Shown piece after piece: positions 25,835 to 36,687 of a stretch of 64,000 bases of DNA. Source of the stretch: Pratylenchus scribneri (Eukaryota > Nematoda > Chromadorea > Rhabditida > Pratylenchidae); the NCBI GenBank assembly GCA_030063045.1, contig JAQSEB010000090.1, positions 1,488,001-1,552,000 of the forward strand, given 5' to 3'. The position numbers and the translations under genes were made by a program. Each line of letters begins with the position of its first letter. Within the stretch, counting starts at the first letter, position 1. The notes beneath the pieces are model-generated. The model saw nothing but the letters and a program-made list of their open reading frames with translations, made no database searches and was not told where the DNA came from.

Positions 25835-25975
25835 GATGTCCATCTGTAATGGTCAGCGCTGGTGATGGTGAGCATGGAAAATCCTATCAAGAACGAAACA
25901 TTTCCGTCTCATCAGCCCTGAGAAAATAGCAAATTTTTTCGGGCGGAAAGGCGAGTCGCCATGATATAGTGTAAG
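25835..25975 (+). pseudogene. unc-87 exon 3 copy
   Basis: Plus strand: GGAAAATCCTATCAAGAACG, AACATTTCCGTCTCATCAGC, then an in-frame TAG after CTGAGAAAA, and GCGAGTCGCCATGATATAGT. Donor region kept (GTGTAAG). Confidence 0.7.
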
Positions 25976-26593
25976 CCTAATTCGATAAAAATTCAGTCAA
26001 ACATTATTTAGTTTTTTTTTAATTTTTGATTTTGTCCTTGACAATTTCGTGACTGGTTTTTAAATATTTGCAGAAATGTTAAAAATTATATTATTAAAAA
26101 TGGTAAAAAATTTATAAATTACAAAAAAAACTTGTAAAAATTGAAAAAAGAAAAACAAAAATAAAAAGTAGGATTTCTGTTTTGTAGATTTTCTATATTG
26201 GAGAGATTTTCAATATTTGTAACTTTTTCAGCAAATTGTATATAAATTTAATTTTGCCATTTTAACTGGAATTATTCATTAAAATATTTTATGTGACTCA
26301 GAGCAAAAAATTTCGAATCCCACTATCATACATTCATTAATTTTTTATTTCCCTTCTTCATTCATCGATTTTACAAAAATTTTTATTTTAATATTAATTC
26401 ATTTGAATTTCAACTAATTTGACCTTGTGTTTTCTAATAAAATTGGCTAATAAATTTCTTCTAACATCAAATTTATATTCAGTTTTGATTTTAATTAAAA
26501 ATACTCTAAAATTTATGAATTTAAATATTGAAAATGTAAAATTAAAAGAAAAAAATAAATAAACAAATATGTCACAAATTTTTTAATTGAATT

Positions 26594-27597
26594 AAAAAAT
26601 ATTCAAATTGCTGGAAAGCATGGATAAAATTTGGAATTATTTTTGAACAGGAAAAAAATTCATAGAATATTTCTTTTCATTTTTCTTTTTAACAAATTAG
26701 AAAAATTCAATAACCAAGAATATTTTCAAGTGGGAATTCTACAAAAATTATCCAATTAATAAAAATAAAAATATGTCAAAAATTTCTTTATTAACAAATT
26801 TCATGCGATAATCCCTTTTAAAAGAACTTTTTGCATAATATTTTAAACCTCATAAAATAAATTATTTATATTTTCCTTAAATTTCCATTGAAATTTTGGC
26901 TGATAAAATGGGCGAAATTAAATGTAGTCAAGATTAAAAAAATTATAATTAAATTGATTTAATTGAAAATAATTGATTTAAAACATTTATAGTAAATTCA
27001 ATAAAATTTCTTCCGAGAGCATCCTTTTCTTGTAGTAGAAAACAAAAACTCAAATTGCTGAAAAATTATACGACATTCTAATTTAATCATTATTATGAGA
27101 ATACAAATCTCATTTCTTTATTTATTTTTTGATAATATAACTGAGCGAAAATATTTAAAATTTACATTCGCTTTTTTTTTAACTTTTTGAATCTCATAAA
27201 TATTTTTGCCCTTTTTAATAATATAATATTAACATTTCTGTTTTAAAATGAATCCTGAACTCATCTCATCAATACAAATTCAAAAAAAAAAAATAAATAA
27301 AAATTCCAATGACAAATTTGATCGAATTATTCATCGAATTTAACTTCTTTGTCATGGCGATCGGCTTTTCACCCCAATAAATTTGTTACTTCCTCAGGCT
27401 GAGACAGAATTATTTCGTTCTTGAAGATCATATTTATATTTTTAGTAATAATATTATGAATTTCTTTTGATTGGTCAACTCGTCAAACTCTATCTATTGC
27501 TTTATCATTTACATAGTTTTACGTCTGGGCCTCAGGACGAATTTATTATTAATGTTTTAAACCACTTAAATTATATAACCAAATTAAAGTTAAAAGC
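26594..27597. repeat. 1-kb segmental duplication, copy 1
   Basis: Collinear with 36688-37697, with small indels and substitutions; both start near ATATTCAAATTGCTGGAA and end at AAATTAAAGTTAAAAGC. Includes an inverted unc-87 exon 3 fragment and a fragment with the GATTGGTCAACTCGTC motif. Confidence 0.8.
27340..27432 (-). pseudogene. unc-87 exon 3 fragment (in duplication copy 1)
   Basis: Minus strand: ending part of exon 3 (CAAGAACGAAATAATTCTGT..GGAAGTAACAAATTTATTGG..CGCCATGACAAAG). The same fragment sits at 37430-37520. Confidence 0.65.
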
Positions 27598-28090
27598 ATG
27601 GCGTCAATTAATAAGAAGAAAAGCTAAAAGCTGTAAAGCTAAAAAAATTAGTAGAAGCCATTATGCCGGAAAGAGAGAGTTTCTTCATTTCATTTTATTA
27701 AAAAGAAAAGAATTTAAAAAAATTTTATGAGTATTAATTTTAAAATAATTTTTTTTGGTTTTTTGAATTGAAAAACGAGATTTATTTTAAATATTTGTCG
27801 AAATTTTAAAATTATATTATTAAATGGCCAAAAAAAATTATGAGTTAAATAAAAAATGAAAAAATTTCATTTCATGACTCGATTAAATTACAAGAAAAAC
27901 AAAAAAAAATAAGATTAGTTTTCTCGGATTGGGAAGAATTATATTTGGGAGTTTTTTAATGATTTATCTTTGTTTCTTCCGCAATTGTGTACATATGAAT
28001 TTATACAAAATTTTAATTCCCATTGACATATTTTAATGTAAAATATAGTAGATGAAGAATAAAATTCATTATTTTTTTAATGGAAATAAA
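27598..28090. other. unc-87 intron-like sequence
   Basis: A short stretch at about 27655-27680 (CATTATGCCGGAAAGAGAGA) resembles the PEGEE part of exon 3; the remainder is AT-rich, resembling intron 3. No gene. Confidence 0.35.
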
Positions 28091-28094
28091 TAAA

Positions 28095-28175
28095 TTTTGT
28101 AAACTGATGCGACTTGAAGGCATAATCCCAAATCAAGCTGACACAAACAAATTTGTATCCCAGCGGTAAAAAACT
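28095..28175 (+). pseudogene. unc-87 exon 4 copy
   Basis: Plus strand: CTGATGCGACTTGAAGGCAT, AATCAAGCTGACACAAACAA, TTTGTATCCCAGCGGTAA; an in-frame TAA follows CAGCGG. Confidence 0.65.
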
Positions 28176-28784
28176 GATAAAAAAAATTTAAATTATTGAT
28201 TGATAATTTTATTTTTTTTATTAATGTTCTTCTCACAGCTTTCAATTTTTAAAAAGAATAATTATTCGGATAATTATATAAACTAAATACATAATTAATA
28301 AATTTTATGTGTTTCATTAAAATTTTTTAATTTTTTGAAAAATTTATTTTTTTATTATTTCATGAATATTTAATTTTATTAAATAAATTCTAATAAAATT
28401 GTTTGATCTGTATGGAAAAAAATTTAAAAATTATTTGCTTGAGAAGCATCTAATAATTTTCATATTAAATTTTGAATATCGATATTTTATGATAAAAATG
28501 AAAAATTAAATAAATTTCCATTGAAAATGAAACACATAAAATTTATTTGATAAATATTTATTTTAATAAACAATTATAATCAATTGATAATTTATCAGAA
28601 TATAAAAAGACCATAAAAATTTTTACAAAAAAAAATAAAAAATAACTTCAAAATAAAACTGAAAGATTTTTTAATTTTCTTTTAATTATTTATTTCAATA
28701 TATCGTAAATCCTCAATTAGAAGTTCATGGGATTATAATTTTCAGAGCCATCAGCCATCACCCTATTCTATGTTTATAATAGAG

Positions 28785-28885
28785 CTGGGGACGAGCCGGA
28801 AATACCATCAACAGCCAGGGTTTGTTAAAGGAAGGGAAGTAGCAAATTTATTCGGGCGCAAAACCGGGTCGCCATGAGCCATGAA
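28785..28885 (+). pseudogene. Fused exon 1 and exon 3 fragments of unc-87
   Basis: Plus strand: GACGAGCCGGAAATACCATC (exon 1) runs directly into GGAAGTAGCAAATTTATTCG and CGGGTCGCCATGA (exon 3 end), an unnatural junction. Confidence 0.5.
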
Positions 28886-29484
28886 AAAAGACTTAAATTA
28901 AATTCGATGTAAATTCAATGAATAATAGGTAATACAATACAATCAAATTTGTCATTTAGTTTTTTATTTAATTTTATTTTAATTTTATCGGACATGATGG
29001 TAGAGATCATTTTAAATATTTTTTAAAAAAGTTAAATTATATTATTAGAAGTAAAAAAAATTTATGAGTTTTAAATAAATTAAAAAAAAATTAATATTTT
29101 CAAGCATTTTCATTCTAAAATTTCCAAATTACAGAAAAAAAAAATAAAAATAAATAAAAAAATTTATTTTAATTATTTTATTTAATTATTTTTGGTTAAT
29201 TTTTGTTTTCCACGAATTTTAGTTAGTTTTTTGATCTACAAGTGGACAAAATGCTTTTTAATGTGTTTGACCTATTACAACGCATAAAAAATTTTATAAT
29301 AAAATTTAATATTAAGATGAGGAAAATGAATGCTTTTAAAAATAATAAGACAAAAAACTTACTCATTTAAATAAATAAAATATTTTGAAAAAATATAATT
29401 TTAAAATTAAAAATTAATAATTTTTTAATAAAAATAAAAATAACAATGATGATGATAATTTTTATCAGCCCTAGTAATCACTTT

Positions 29485-29525
29485 ACTACCCAGAGTGACA
29501 AAGTGTAAGCCTTATTCGAAGAATA
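29485..29525 (+). pseudogene. unc-87 exon 3 tail fragment
   Basis: Short plus-strand match GAGTGACAAAGTGTAAGCC at the exon 3 donor; a second fainter one lies near 29620-29640. Confidence 0.35.
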
Positions 29526-29529
29526 ATGC

Positions 29530-30080
29530 AAACAAATTGGTTATTTATTTTTTTATATTAAGTACTCAAAAAATTTGAGGTCAATTCATGGAATGAGTTG
29601 TAAATTTTTTATCCGAGATGCAATGATAAAGCGCAATTCGAAGAGAAATGCATTCAAATTTATTAATTTTTTTGATTTTATTTTGAATTAATATGATGGA
29701 TCTTCCAATAGTTGCTATGTCTAAAATATTATAAATTTTATATTGCATAAATAAATTCGGATAATAGATATTTTTGTGTTTTGAAAAATTTTTATAAAAA
29801 TTTAAAAAATAACTAAATACTAAAATTGATTCTAATATTAATTTTCAAAAAGATAATAAAATTCCAACGAAATTTAAGAAAAACATAATTAATTTTTTTT
29901 ATGAGTTTAAGAAAATTATGAAAAAAATTAATAATACATTTCAAAAGGAAATCATCGAATTAAATTTGATTTTTTGGAATCACTCGACCAAATTTAAGGT
30001 GAAATCACCGCATCAATCAATTTAGGTAAAGCTAAATGGCAAGAACAATAAATAAATTATTCAAAAAAATTTTTAAAAAA
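29530..30080. other. No gene seen
   Basis: AT-rich; scattered intron-like similarity to the unc-87 introns only. Confidence 0.4.
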
Positions 30081-30084
30081 ATTA

Positions 30085-30170
30085 TTAATTTTACCGGTCA
30101 TTCCTTGCTAGAATGCAAATTTATTGTTGTCAGCTTGATTTGAGATTTTGTTCCCGGAAAACATAAGTTT
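30085..30170 (-). pseudogene. unc-87 exon 4 copy
   Basis: Minus strand: AAATCAAGCTGACAACAATA, AATTTGCATTC and AAGGAATGACCGGTAAAATT match exon 4 and its donor; a frame-breaking change lies in TNKYASQ. Confidence 0.6.
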
Positions 30171-30469
30171 CCCAATTTAATTATATTTTTTATTTTATTT
30201 TTTATATATTCGATAGCATCCTTTTAGCTAAAATTCTAGAAAAAATTTAATCAAAACATAAGTAATTTATTTTATGGTGTTTAGGAAAAAAATTAAATAT
30301 ACTTATAAAATAAAATTTTATTGAATTTATTCAATTAAATCACACGACCGAATTTAAGATGAAAACAAAGCGTCCATCCATAATCCAAAAGTGGAGAAGG
30401 AAAATTTTTAACAATTAGTCCCGCTGAATCCAGATTTTTCTTATCTCGAATCTTGATGAGATTGAAGAT

Positions 30470-31102
30470 TGTCGCGAATTGGCCATCCTAAATTGGGGAT
30501 TTTGGCACAAAGCGACCCGGGATAAAAGAAGGAAGGGAAAAGGCCAATTCACGAGATGAACTTCGATCCTATTCCCCCCTTTTTCCTATCCATTTCCCCT
30601 CCATTATCCTCCAATTGCCCTCGAACATTTTCCCATGTTTTCCATTCCCTTTAATTGTTGCTGTCGCCTCCGTTCCCATCTAAAACCTTCTCAAATTTTA
30701 CACATAAATCGGGACGGAGGCGGCAACCAATTCCCGACCACATATTCTTATCATTTACGAATGATTGGCCGCCGATGTTAAAGGCCATCATTCTCTTCAT
30801 AATGGAATATTTTTCCGGCCAAATGGCTGGAATTTCCTCATATTCATATTTGTATATTTTGGGTTGGGTTTTGGTGGTTTAATTACCCAAGTTTGAGGTC
30901 TCAAAATAAAAGTATTTTTACTAATTTTGGTGTCTTCATTGGGGCAATAATTATTCCGATTTGTGCCTGCGCTGGGGACTCGATACTCTGGCGTGGTAGC
31001 GTTGCGCGGACGAACAATTCAATTGGGCTGTTCGCGTCAAGTGGGGGCTCAACCGTGGATATTTGAGCGAGGAATAAGGTCCAAGTTTTGAATTTATATT
31101 CA
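30470..31102 (+). repeat. 5' LTR
   Basis: 633 bp from TGTCGCGAATT to TTTATATTCA. The 75-codon open frame inside (about 30655) occurs identically placed in the 3' LTR and is not taken as a gene. A possible poly(A) signal AATAAA lies near 30906. Confidence 0.88.
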
Positions 31103-31245
31103 GGCCATTCGTCCATTCTTCTCACTCATTTTGGGGCTTTTAGCCATTAACCAATTTGAGTGGTGATTGAACTCAGTTCAATTGCCTATTTCAATTACAA
31201 ATTATTGGCACAAGAAGATAAGGAGCAATCCAGGACTGGGGAAAA

Positions 31246-33150
31246 ATGTCTGCACCCATCGAACAAAAAGTGGATTTGGCAATTTTGGCCATAAAGCGAT
31301 TGATGGGAAGAGACGTCATTGAATTCCAAATCCAGCCGGATCCGAATATCTCTGCCGAAGAAAATGTGATTGAAATGGAGAACACATATGCCGATTTGGA
31401 GGATGTCCTAGCTGGACTCTGTTCAGCGAAGGATCGAATTCTTGAGGCGCAAAATGAATGGACAGATTTGACGCAAAAATGCAATCAAGCAGATAGAACC
31501 GAATTGGGAAATCGGATCAAAATATTCGCAACACAAAGAGCATTCATAGCTTTAGTGGGCGAAGCCGAAATACGATTGGAGAAATTGCGGAAAATCAAAA
31601 ATAATTTGGCCAGGACCATTCGCTTGAAGAAAAGAGAGGCAAAAAAGGCCCAACCGGCTCAGCCGGTAGCCGCAGCCGCAGTTCCAACCATACAACCCGC
31701 CACAATTAGCATTCAACATGAACCGCTGAAAGTGGGAATATTCACCGGAACAGATCCGGATTTTTGGCCCGAATGGTGGGAACTCTACAAGTCCATCCAT
31801 GAGGACGAATATTTGGCAGATGGAAGGAAATTCCTATATCTGCGCTCATATATTCCGAAAGGAAGTCCGGCTGCAGAATTGATCGCAGGACTCACGCCAA
31901 CCGATTATAATTTGGCCATCGATTTGCTCAAAGAGGCATTTGGCAACAATAAAAGGCGAGTGCGAAAATTGCAGCAGGAACTTCTCTACCAGCCAAAATG
32001 CCATTCATTGGTGGATATTCGCAAATTGTCGAACAATATTGAGAGAATTTGCAGACAACTTGCAGCACTCGGGCAGGACACCGATGATCAAGTGTTCACA
32101 AATATGCTCGAATGCAAATTAACCCCGGTTGTGCTACGCGCAATTCTGGGAGAAAAGAAGAAAGATGAAGAAAATTGGTCAACAACGAAATTCCGGGCAA
32201 AGCTGAAAGAAGTCATCAATAAGGAAACAGAGATTTCCGAAATATTGACTGCAAAATCCGAAATGAAATTGACGCCGAAAATGGCCAACAAATTTCCGGA
32301 AGCAGAAGACAAATGGGCAGCTGAACCACTGGAAGAAATACATATTGGACCAACTTCATCACCAAATAAAATGGATGAAAGCGGCGGCGATTCTTCGTCG
32401 GAAATTGATCCGCAAAATCCTGAAATAGAATCGTCCCCATACGATTCATTGTGCTTCGCTTTAATAAGCGAATCAAATAATGGCCAATCAATAAATGAAA
32501 GCAGCGACGAACTCCAAGTAAGCAAGCAGGCCGAAAAGAGAATTGGGCAAATGCGGATGGATGTGCAAAAGACACCGATTCATCTCGAAAATGGGACTGA
32601 AATTGTCGACAAACACGGCAGAAGTCGATCGAGATGTTGGAACCAGACCGCGCATCACAAATTTTCGGCGATTGAATGCAAAAGGACAGTCGAAATTGCT
32701 CAAGTTGAGGCCAAATTTAAGCCTGCAAAAGTCAGGGCAACTTTTGTTGTGCCTGGAAAGCCAAAGGCAAAATGGAAAAATAAAAAGGCGGAATATGAAA
32801 AAGCCCAAAGGCAATGTAAACGCCAATCAATGCCAAAATCCAGGAATATCCGGAACAAGCTCAGCTTGCTCTCTGGAAACAATGGAACCTGGAAATGGAC
32901 TCGCATAAAAGTGCCAGCAAGGGCGGCAAATCGCCCGAAGAGGCGAACAGCCAAAAATGCCTGTAGTTTCCACAGATGGAAACAATATGGCGACGGCACA
33001 ATGCAACGGAATTGGTCAAAGAAAGCTGGAACAATGCAGAGGAGCAGAGGACAATACAAAAGGCGGAAGAAGCAACTTCTCGCTCTGAGGGCAGTGTCGC
33101 GAATTGGCCATCCTAAATTGGGGATTTTGGCACAAAGCGACCCGGGATAA
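31246..33150 (+). CDS. Gag-like protein of BEL/Pao element (DUF1759-type)
   Basis: 634 codons from ATG 31246. Residues about 1-150 are helical and charged, like a coiled coil. About 160-320 contain the gag core typical of Pao elements (VGIFTGTDPDFWPEWWELYK, then FLYLRSYIPKGSPAAEL and LLYQPKCHSL). Near residue 465 a CW..AHH..EC pattern looks like a zinc knuckle lacking one cysteine. The C-terminal 15-20 residues are read from the 3' LTR, where the stop lies, so the natural gag end or gag-pol junction was deleted. Expected role is packaging RNA in a particle; activity would need pol from another copy. Confidence 0.8.
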   Translation: MSAPIEQKVDLAILAIKRLMGRDVIEFQIQPDPNISAEENVIEMENTYADLEDVLAGLCSAKDRILEAQNEWTDLTQKCNQADRTELGNRIKIFATQRAFIALVGEAEIRLEKLRKIKNNLARTIRLKKREAKKAQPAQPVAAAAVPTIQPATISIQHEPLKVGIFTGTDPDFWPEWWELYKSIHEDEYLADGRKFLYLRSYIPKGSPAAELIAGLTPTDYNLAIDLLKEAFGNNKRRVRKLQQELLYQPKCHSLVDIRKLSNNIERICRQLAALGQDTDDQVFTNMLECKLTPVVLRAILGEKKKDEENWSTTKFRAKLKEVINKETEISEILTAKSEMKLTPKMANKFPEAEDKWAAEPLEEIHIGPTSSPNKMDESGGDSSSEIDPQNPEIESSPYDSLCFALISESNNGQSINESSDELQVSKQAEKRIGQMRMDVQKTPIHLENGTEIVDKHGRSRSRCWNQTAHHKFSAIECKRTVEIAQVEAKFKPAKVRATFVVPGKPKAKWKNKKAEYEKAQRQCKRQSMPKSRNIRNKLSLLSGNNGTWKWTRIKVPARAANRPKRRTAKNACSFHRWKQYGDGTMQRNWSKKAGTMQRSRGQYKRRKKQLLALRAVSRIGHPKLGILAQSDPG

Positions 33151-33727
33151 AAGAAGGAAGGGAAAAGGCCAATTCACGAGATGAACTTCGATCCTATTCC
33201 CCCCTTTTTCCTATCCATTTCCCCTCCATTATCCTCCAATTGCCCTCGAACATTTTCCCATGTTTTCCATTCCCTTTAATTGTTGCTGTCGCCTCCGTTC
33301 CCATCTAAAACCTTCTCAAATTTTACACATAAATCGGGACGGAGGCGGCAACCAATTCCCGACCACATATTCTTATCATTTACGAATGATTGGCCGCCGA
33401 TGTTAAAGGCCATCATTCTCTTCTTAATGGAATATTTTTCCGGCCAAATGGCTGGAATTTCCTCATATTCATATTTGTATATTTTGGGTTGGGTTTTGGT
33501 GGTTTAATTACCCAAGTTTGAGGTCTCAAAATAAAAGTATTTTTACTAATTTTGGTGTCTTCATTGGGGCAATAATTATTCCGATTTGTGCCTGCGCTGG
33601 GGACTCGATACTCTGGCGTGGTAGCGTTGCGCGGACGAACAATTCAATTGGGCTGTTCGCGTCAAGTGGGGGCTCAACCGTGGATATTTGAGCGAGGAAT
33701 AAGGTCCAAGTTTTGAATTTATATTCA
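33095..33727 (+). repeat. 3' LTR
   Basis: Same 633 bp as the 5' LTR. No clear polypurine tract precedes it (CGCTCTGAGGGCAG), consistent with an internal deletion reaching to the LTR. Confidence 0.88.
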
Positions 33728-34270
33728 AAATAATAAATATTAAAAGAATTTTTTTAATGCTGGCACTAAAATTTTGATTTTTTGATTTCGTTAATGGTAA
33801 TTTTATTTTTTGAATAATTTATTAATCATCGATCCTAAGATGCTCAATTTTTAAAGAAAATTATTTTTAGGATAATTATATAAATTAAATAATTAAAAAA
33901 TTTATGTGTTTAAGTAAAAATTTTTTTAATTTTTTGAAAAATTTATTTTTCATTATAAATACTTGATGATCTACCAGACGATACAGGATATCTTAGCTTC
34001 TAATCTACAGTATTATATAAAAAATTACATATTTTTATTGATTCAATTTTTCGAATTTTTGAAAATTTTTAATTGAAAAAATTTAACTAAATAATTGATT
34101 TAATTTCGGAAAAATGGGTTCAGAGGTCCCTCAATGATTAAAGTGAACAGTTTTTAAGATTAATATTAATTATGTGTTTCATTAAAAATTTTTTAATTTA
34201 TGAAAATTTTATTTTTTTTTATTATTTCTTGAATATTTAATTTTTTAAATAAATTCAAAAAACAGTTAAT
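33728..34270. other. unc-87 intron-like AT-rich sequence, no gene
   Basis: Phrases such as TTTATGTGTTTAAGTAAAAA and TTTATGTGTTTCATTAAAAA resemble unc-87 intron 4, in plus orientation. No exon. Confidence 0.35.
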
Positions 34271-34274
34271 TTAA

Positions 34275-34340
34275 TCTTATAAGATTTGATGCACCCCGTG
34301 AATATTGAAGGAGTCACGGGGCAAATTGGACAATGCAAAT
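34275..34340 (+). pseudogene. unc-87 exon 5 fragment
   Basis: Plus strand: GATTTGATGCACCCCGTGAA, AGGAGTCACGGGGCAAATTGGACAAT match the first part of exon 5 with a truncated end. Confidence 0.5.
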
Positions 34341-34849
34341 TGTGATTGAATTAAAGTTTATGTGTTACATTAAAAATTGTTTAATTTTATAAAAAATTTA
34401 TTTTTTTATTATTTCAGGAATATTTAATTTTATTAAATAAATTCAAAAGAAAAAATCAAATATTTATTTCTCCTCTTCTTTTATAGGATTTGGTAAAATA
34501 TATTTAATTATCATTTGGCCATTTTTTTAAATTTTAATTTTATGATAATGAGTATTGTTGAGTTTAGTTTTTATTGACTTCAATTATTAATAATTATATT
34601 ATTTTTGTTTTAATTAAAATAATAGAATGAATCAATTTGCATTCTATCAGTTAAAATTCCAAAGGAAATTTAAAGAAAAATAATTAATTTTAGGTTTAAA
34701 AAATTTAAAAAAAAATAAAAAATTTTTATATCAAAATTTTCGAAAGAAATATGCATGGATTTATTATAATATTAATGATTTAAATTAAATTGATTTTTTT
34801 TAAAAAATCACGCCACAAAATTTAATTTGAAAACAATAACATAGCATTA

Positions 34850-35065
34850 TATCAATGGAGGAAAAGGTAAAAAAATTGAGGAACAAATTGTGCCGACGGG
34901 AGAGGAAAACAATGAAAACTATTTGACAGCACCGGCATCTGCAGCCGAACCAAAAAGTCCTTCGGGAGTGAAAAAATCCTATCAAGAGCGAAACATTTCC
35001 GTATCTGCAAGAAAATAGCTAATTTATTCTGTAGGATAGCCGAGTCGCCATGATAAAATATAAGT
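34850..35065 (+). pseudogene. unc-87 exon 3 copy, nearly full length
   Basis: Plus strand: keeps VPTGEENNENYLTAPASAA and EPKSPSG-coding stretches, KSYQERNISVS and the exon 3 donor, but has a deletion before KSYQER and an in-frame TAG after CAAGAAAA. Confidence 0.75.
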
Positions 35066-35860
35066 TTAATTCGATGAATAATGCAAATTTGTTAATTTTT
35101 AAAATTTAAATTTTTGAATTTGGCGAGCATGGCTTATTTTAAATATTTGTAAAAATGTTACAATTATATTATTAAAAAGTGTAGAAATTTTATGAGTTTA
35201 AAATTTAAAAAATAAATAAAGGGACATAAATTTCAGTCACTTTCTCACCCAGAAATGCAGTAAGAAAATGTTTGAGGGCGCCCTATAATATAGTGTAGCA
35301 AAGTTAAAAATACCAGCCTAATTTTTTATTATTTTTAATTTTAATGCAGCTGCTGTGATGAATTTTTAAAAAAAAATCAATAATTAAAAAGTTCTTTTTT
35401 TTCATTTTTTCAACTTTTTTGTAATTTAACTCAAGAATATTTTTGGATAATTAATTTTTCCAATTTCTTAAAAAGAAAAATAATTCGAATTATTTTATGG
35501 ATTTTATTTTTTAATCTTTATTTTTGCAATCAACAAAAATTACAAATTTCCTCCTTGCTTTCTTGAAATTTAAAATTAAAATTTAATTTAAAAATTTTTT
35601 TGACTTAATTTATAACATTTTTAGAAAAAAAAGGAAGTAGGAACTAACTACACTACTACTGTATTTTTTACTTTATTGCATAATTTTTAAACCCATAAAA
35701 TAAATTGATTATCTTTTCCTTAAATTTTCTCTGGAATTTTTATTGATAAAATGAAGGTAATAAATGCCGAGCGAAAATTTAAATAATAAAAATATTTTAA
35801 AATATTAATTTTATAATAAATTCATTCAAATTTCATTCGTCAATTTCCTTAAATTTTTTG
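35066..35860. other. unc-87 intron-like sequence, no gene
   Basis: AT-rich, with stretches like introns 1 to 3 in plus orientation (TTATGAGTTTAAAATTT; AATTTTCTCTGGAATTTTTA). Confidence 0.35.
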
Positions 35861-35864
35861 CATA

Positions 35865-35990
35865 AAATCCTTCAGTAGTGATCGGCGGGGAAGCCCTATC
35901 AAGAGCGAAATATTTCCTTTTCTGTACAGAGAAAGCAGTAAATTTATTCGAGCAGAAAGATAAGTCGCCATGACAAAGCGTATCAAACAA
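35865..35990 (+). pseudogene. unc-87 exon 3 fragment
   Basis: Plus strand: GGGAAGCCCTATCAAGAGCG, AATATTTCC, GAGAAAGCAGTAAATTTATT, AAGTCGCCATGACAAAGCGT, with stops. Confidence 0.65.
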
Positions 35991-36120
35991 ATCTGCTTTT
36001 AATTTTTCCATTTTTTTTGTTTTTTGGAATTTGTCCAAGCTATTAATTATTTTAACATTGTAGAAATGTTAGAATTATATTATTAAATTGGGTAAGAAAA
36101 TTTATGAGTTACAAAAAAAT

Positions 36121-36685
36121 TGCGTCTCGATGAGCAGAATCCGAATCTGTGATTGATTTCGCCTAAAACTCAAAAATAAAAAAGTTATGGCCATTTTTGT
36201 CTCACTGGAATGTGTTGGAACTGCGGAGGTAATGTAAGTAGGGACTTCGGAGTGGCGTAGCCGTAGCGACGACCCGGACCGTGGAGCGGTCCGGCGGCGA
36301 GCTTAGCGAGCTAAGTGAGCCGTGATGAGCGAAGGCGGAGCACACATAGGAGTCCCTTCTGAAATGCCCACCGGAGCAGTTCCAATCCGTATTTCCTTTG
36401 CGCAACGGTAACTTTTTTTTATTTTTGATTTTTATGCAAAACCGATAGCAAATTCGTGTTCTGCTCATCGATACGCGTCGATTGATATATAATATGCCGA
36501 TACAAAAATTTTTAACTTTTTCGACCCAAAAGGGGGACCCTTCACTTTTATGAATTTTTAATGGCCATAACTTGGCCAAAAGTGGTTGACCAACAAAAAT
36601 TTTTGCTTTTTTGAACTCAGCTCGTCGAGACGCGTCGATTGGTATATCATTTGATTGATTTCGAGTCTGGGACCTATGAACATAT
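36121..36685. mobile_element. Foldback-type element with GC-rich core
   Basis: GCGTCTCGATGAGCAGAATC at the left and CTCATCGATACGCGTCGATT, then CTCGTCGAGACGCGTCGATT toward the right are inverted relatives, with GGCCATAACTTGGCCA within. Boundaries are approximate and no target duplication was found. Related motifs occur in the foldback elements at 9575, 49991 and 59728. Confidence 0.5.
36236..36362. other. GC-rich, hairpin-dense segment
   Basis: In a roughly 25% GC setting this stretch is above 55% GC. It pairs GGGACT with AGTCCC at its ends, and contains CGGACC/GGTCCG and CTTAGC/GCTAAG stems. It looks structured but matches no RNA family I know. Confidence 0.45.
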
Positions 36686-36687
36686 TT

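Larger units (their letters stand above)
30470..33727 (+). mobile_element. BEL/Pao-type LTR retrotransposon, gag only
   Basis: Two direct LTRs of 633 bp (30470-31102, 33095-33727), each TG..CA, differ at only one position that I can see (about 30800 versus 33425). The 1992-bp interior holds only a gag-like frame; protease, reverse transcriptase, RNase H and integrase are absent. The flanking bases (AAGAT, AAATA) do not form a clear target duplication. The near-identical LTRs indicate a recent insertion mobilised in trans by a relative. Confidence 0.88.

Noticed and set aside
31246..33150. Complete retrovirus-like element
   Set aside because: No protease, reverse transcriptase, integrase or envelope-like reading frame is present between the LTRs.
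30655..33507. Identical 75-codon frames at two places
   Set aside because: They lie at the same position in the two LTRs; a frame inside an LTR is not evidence for a gene.
36300..36345. Hammerhead-ribozyme-like TGATGAGCGAAG
   Set aside because: Only part of the conserved core is present and the required flanking stems and GAAA are missing.
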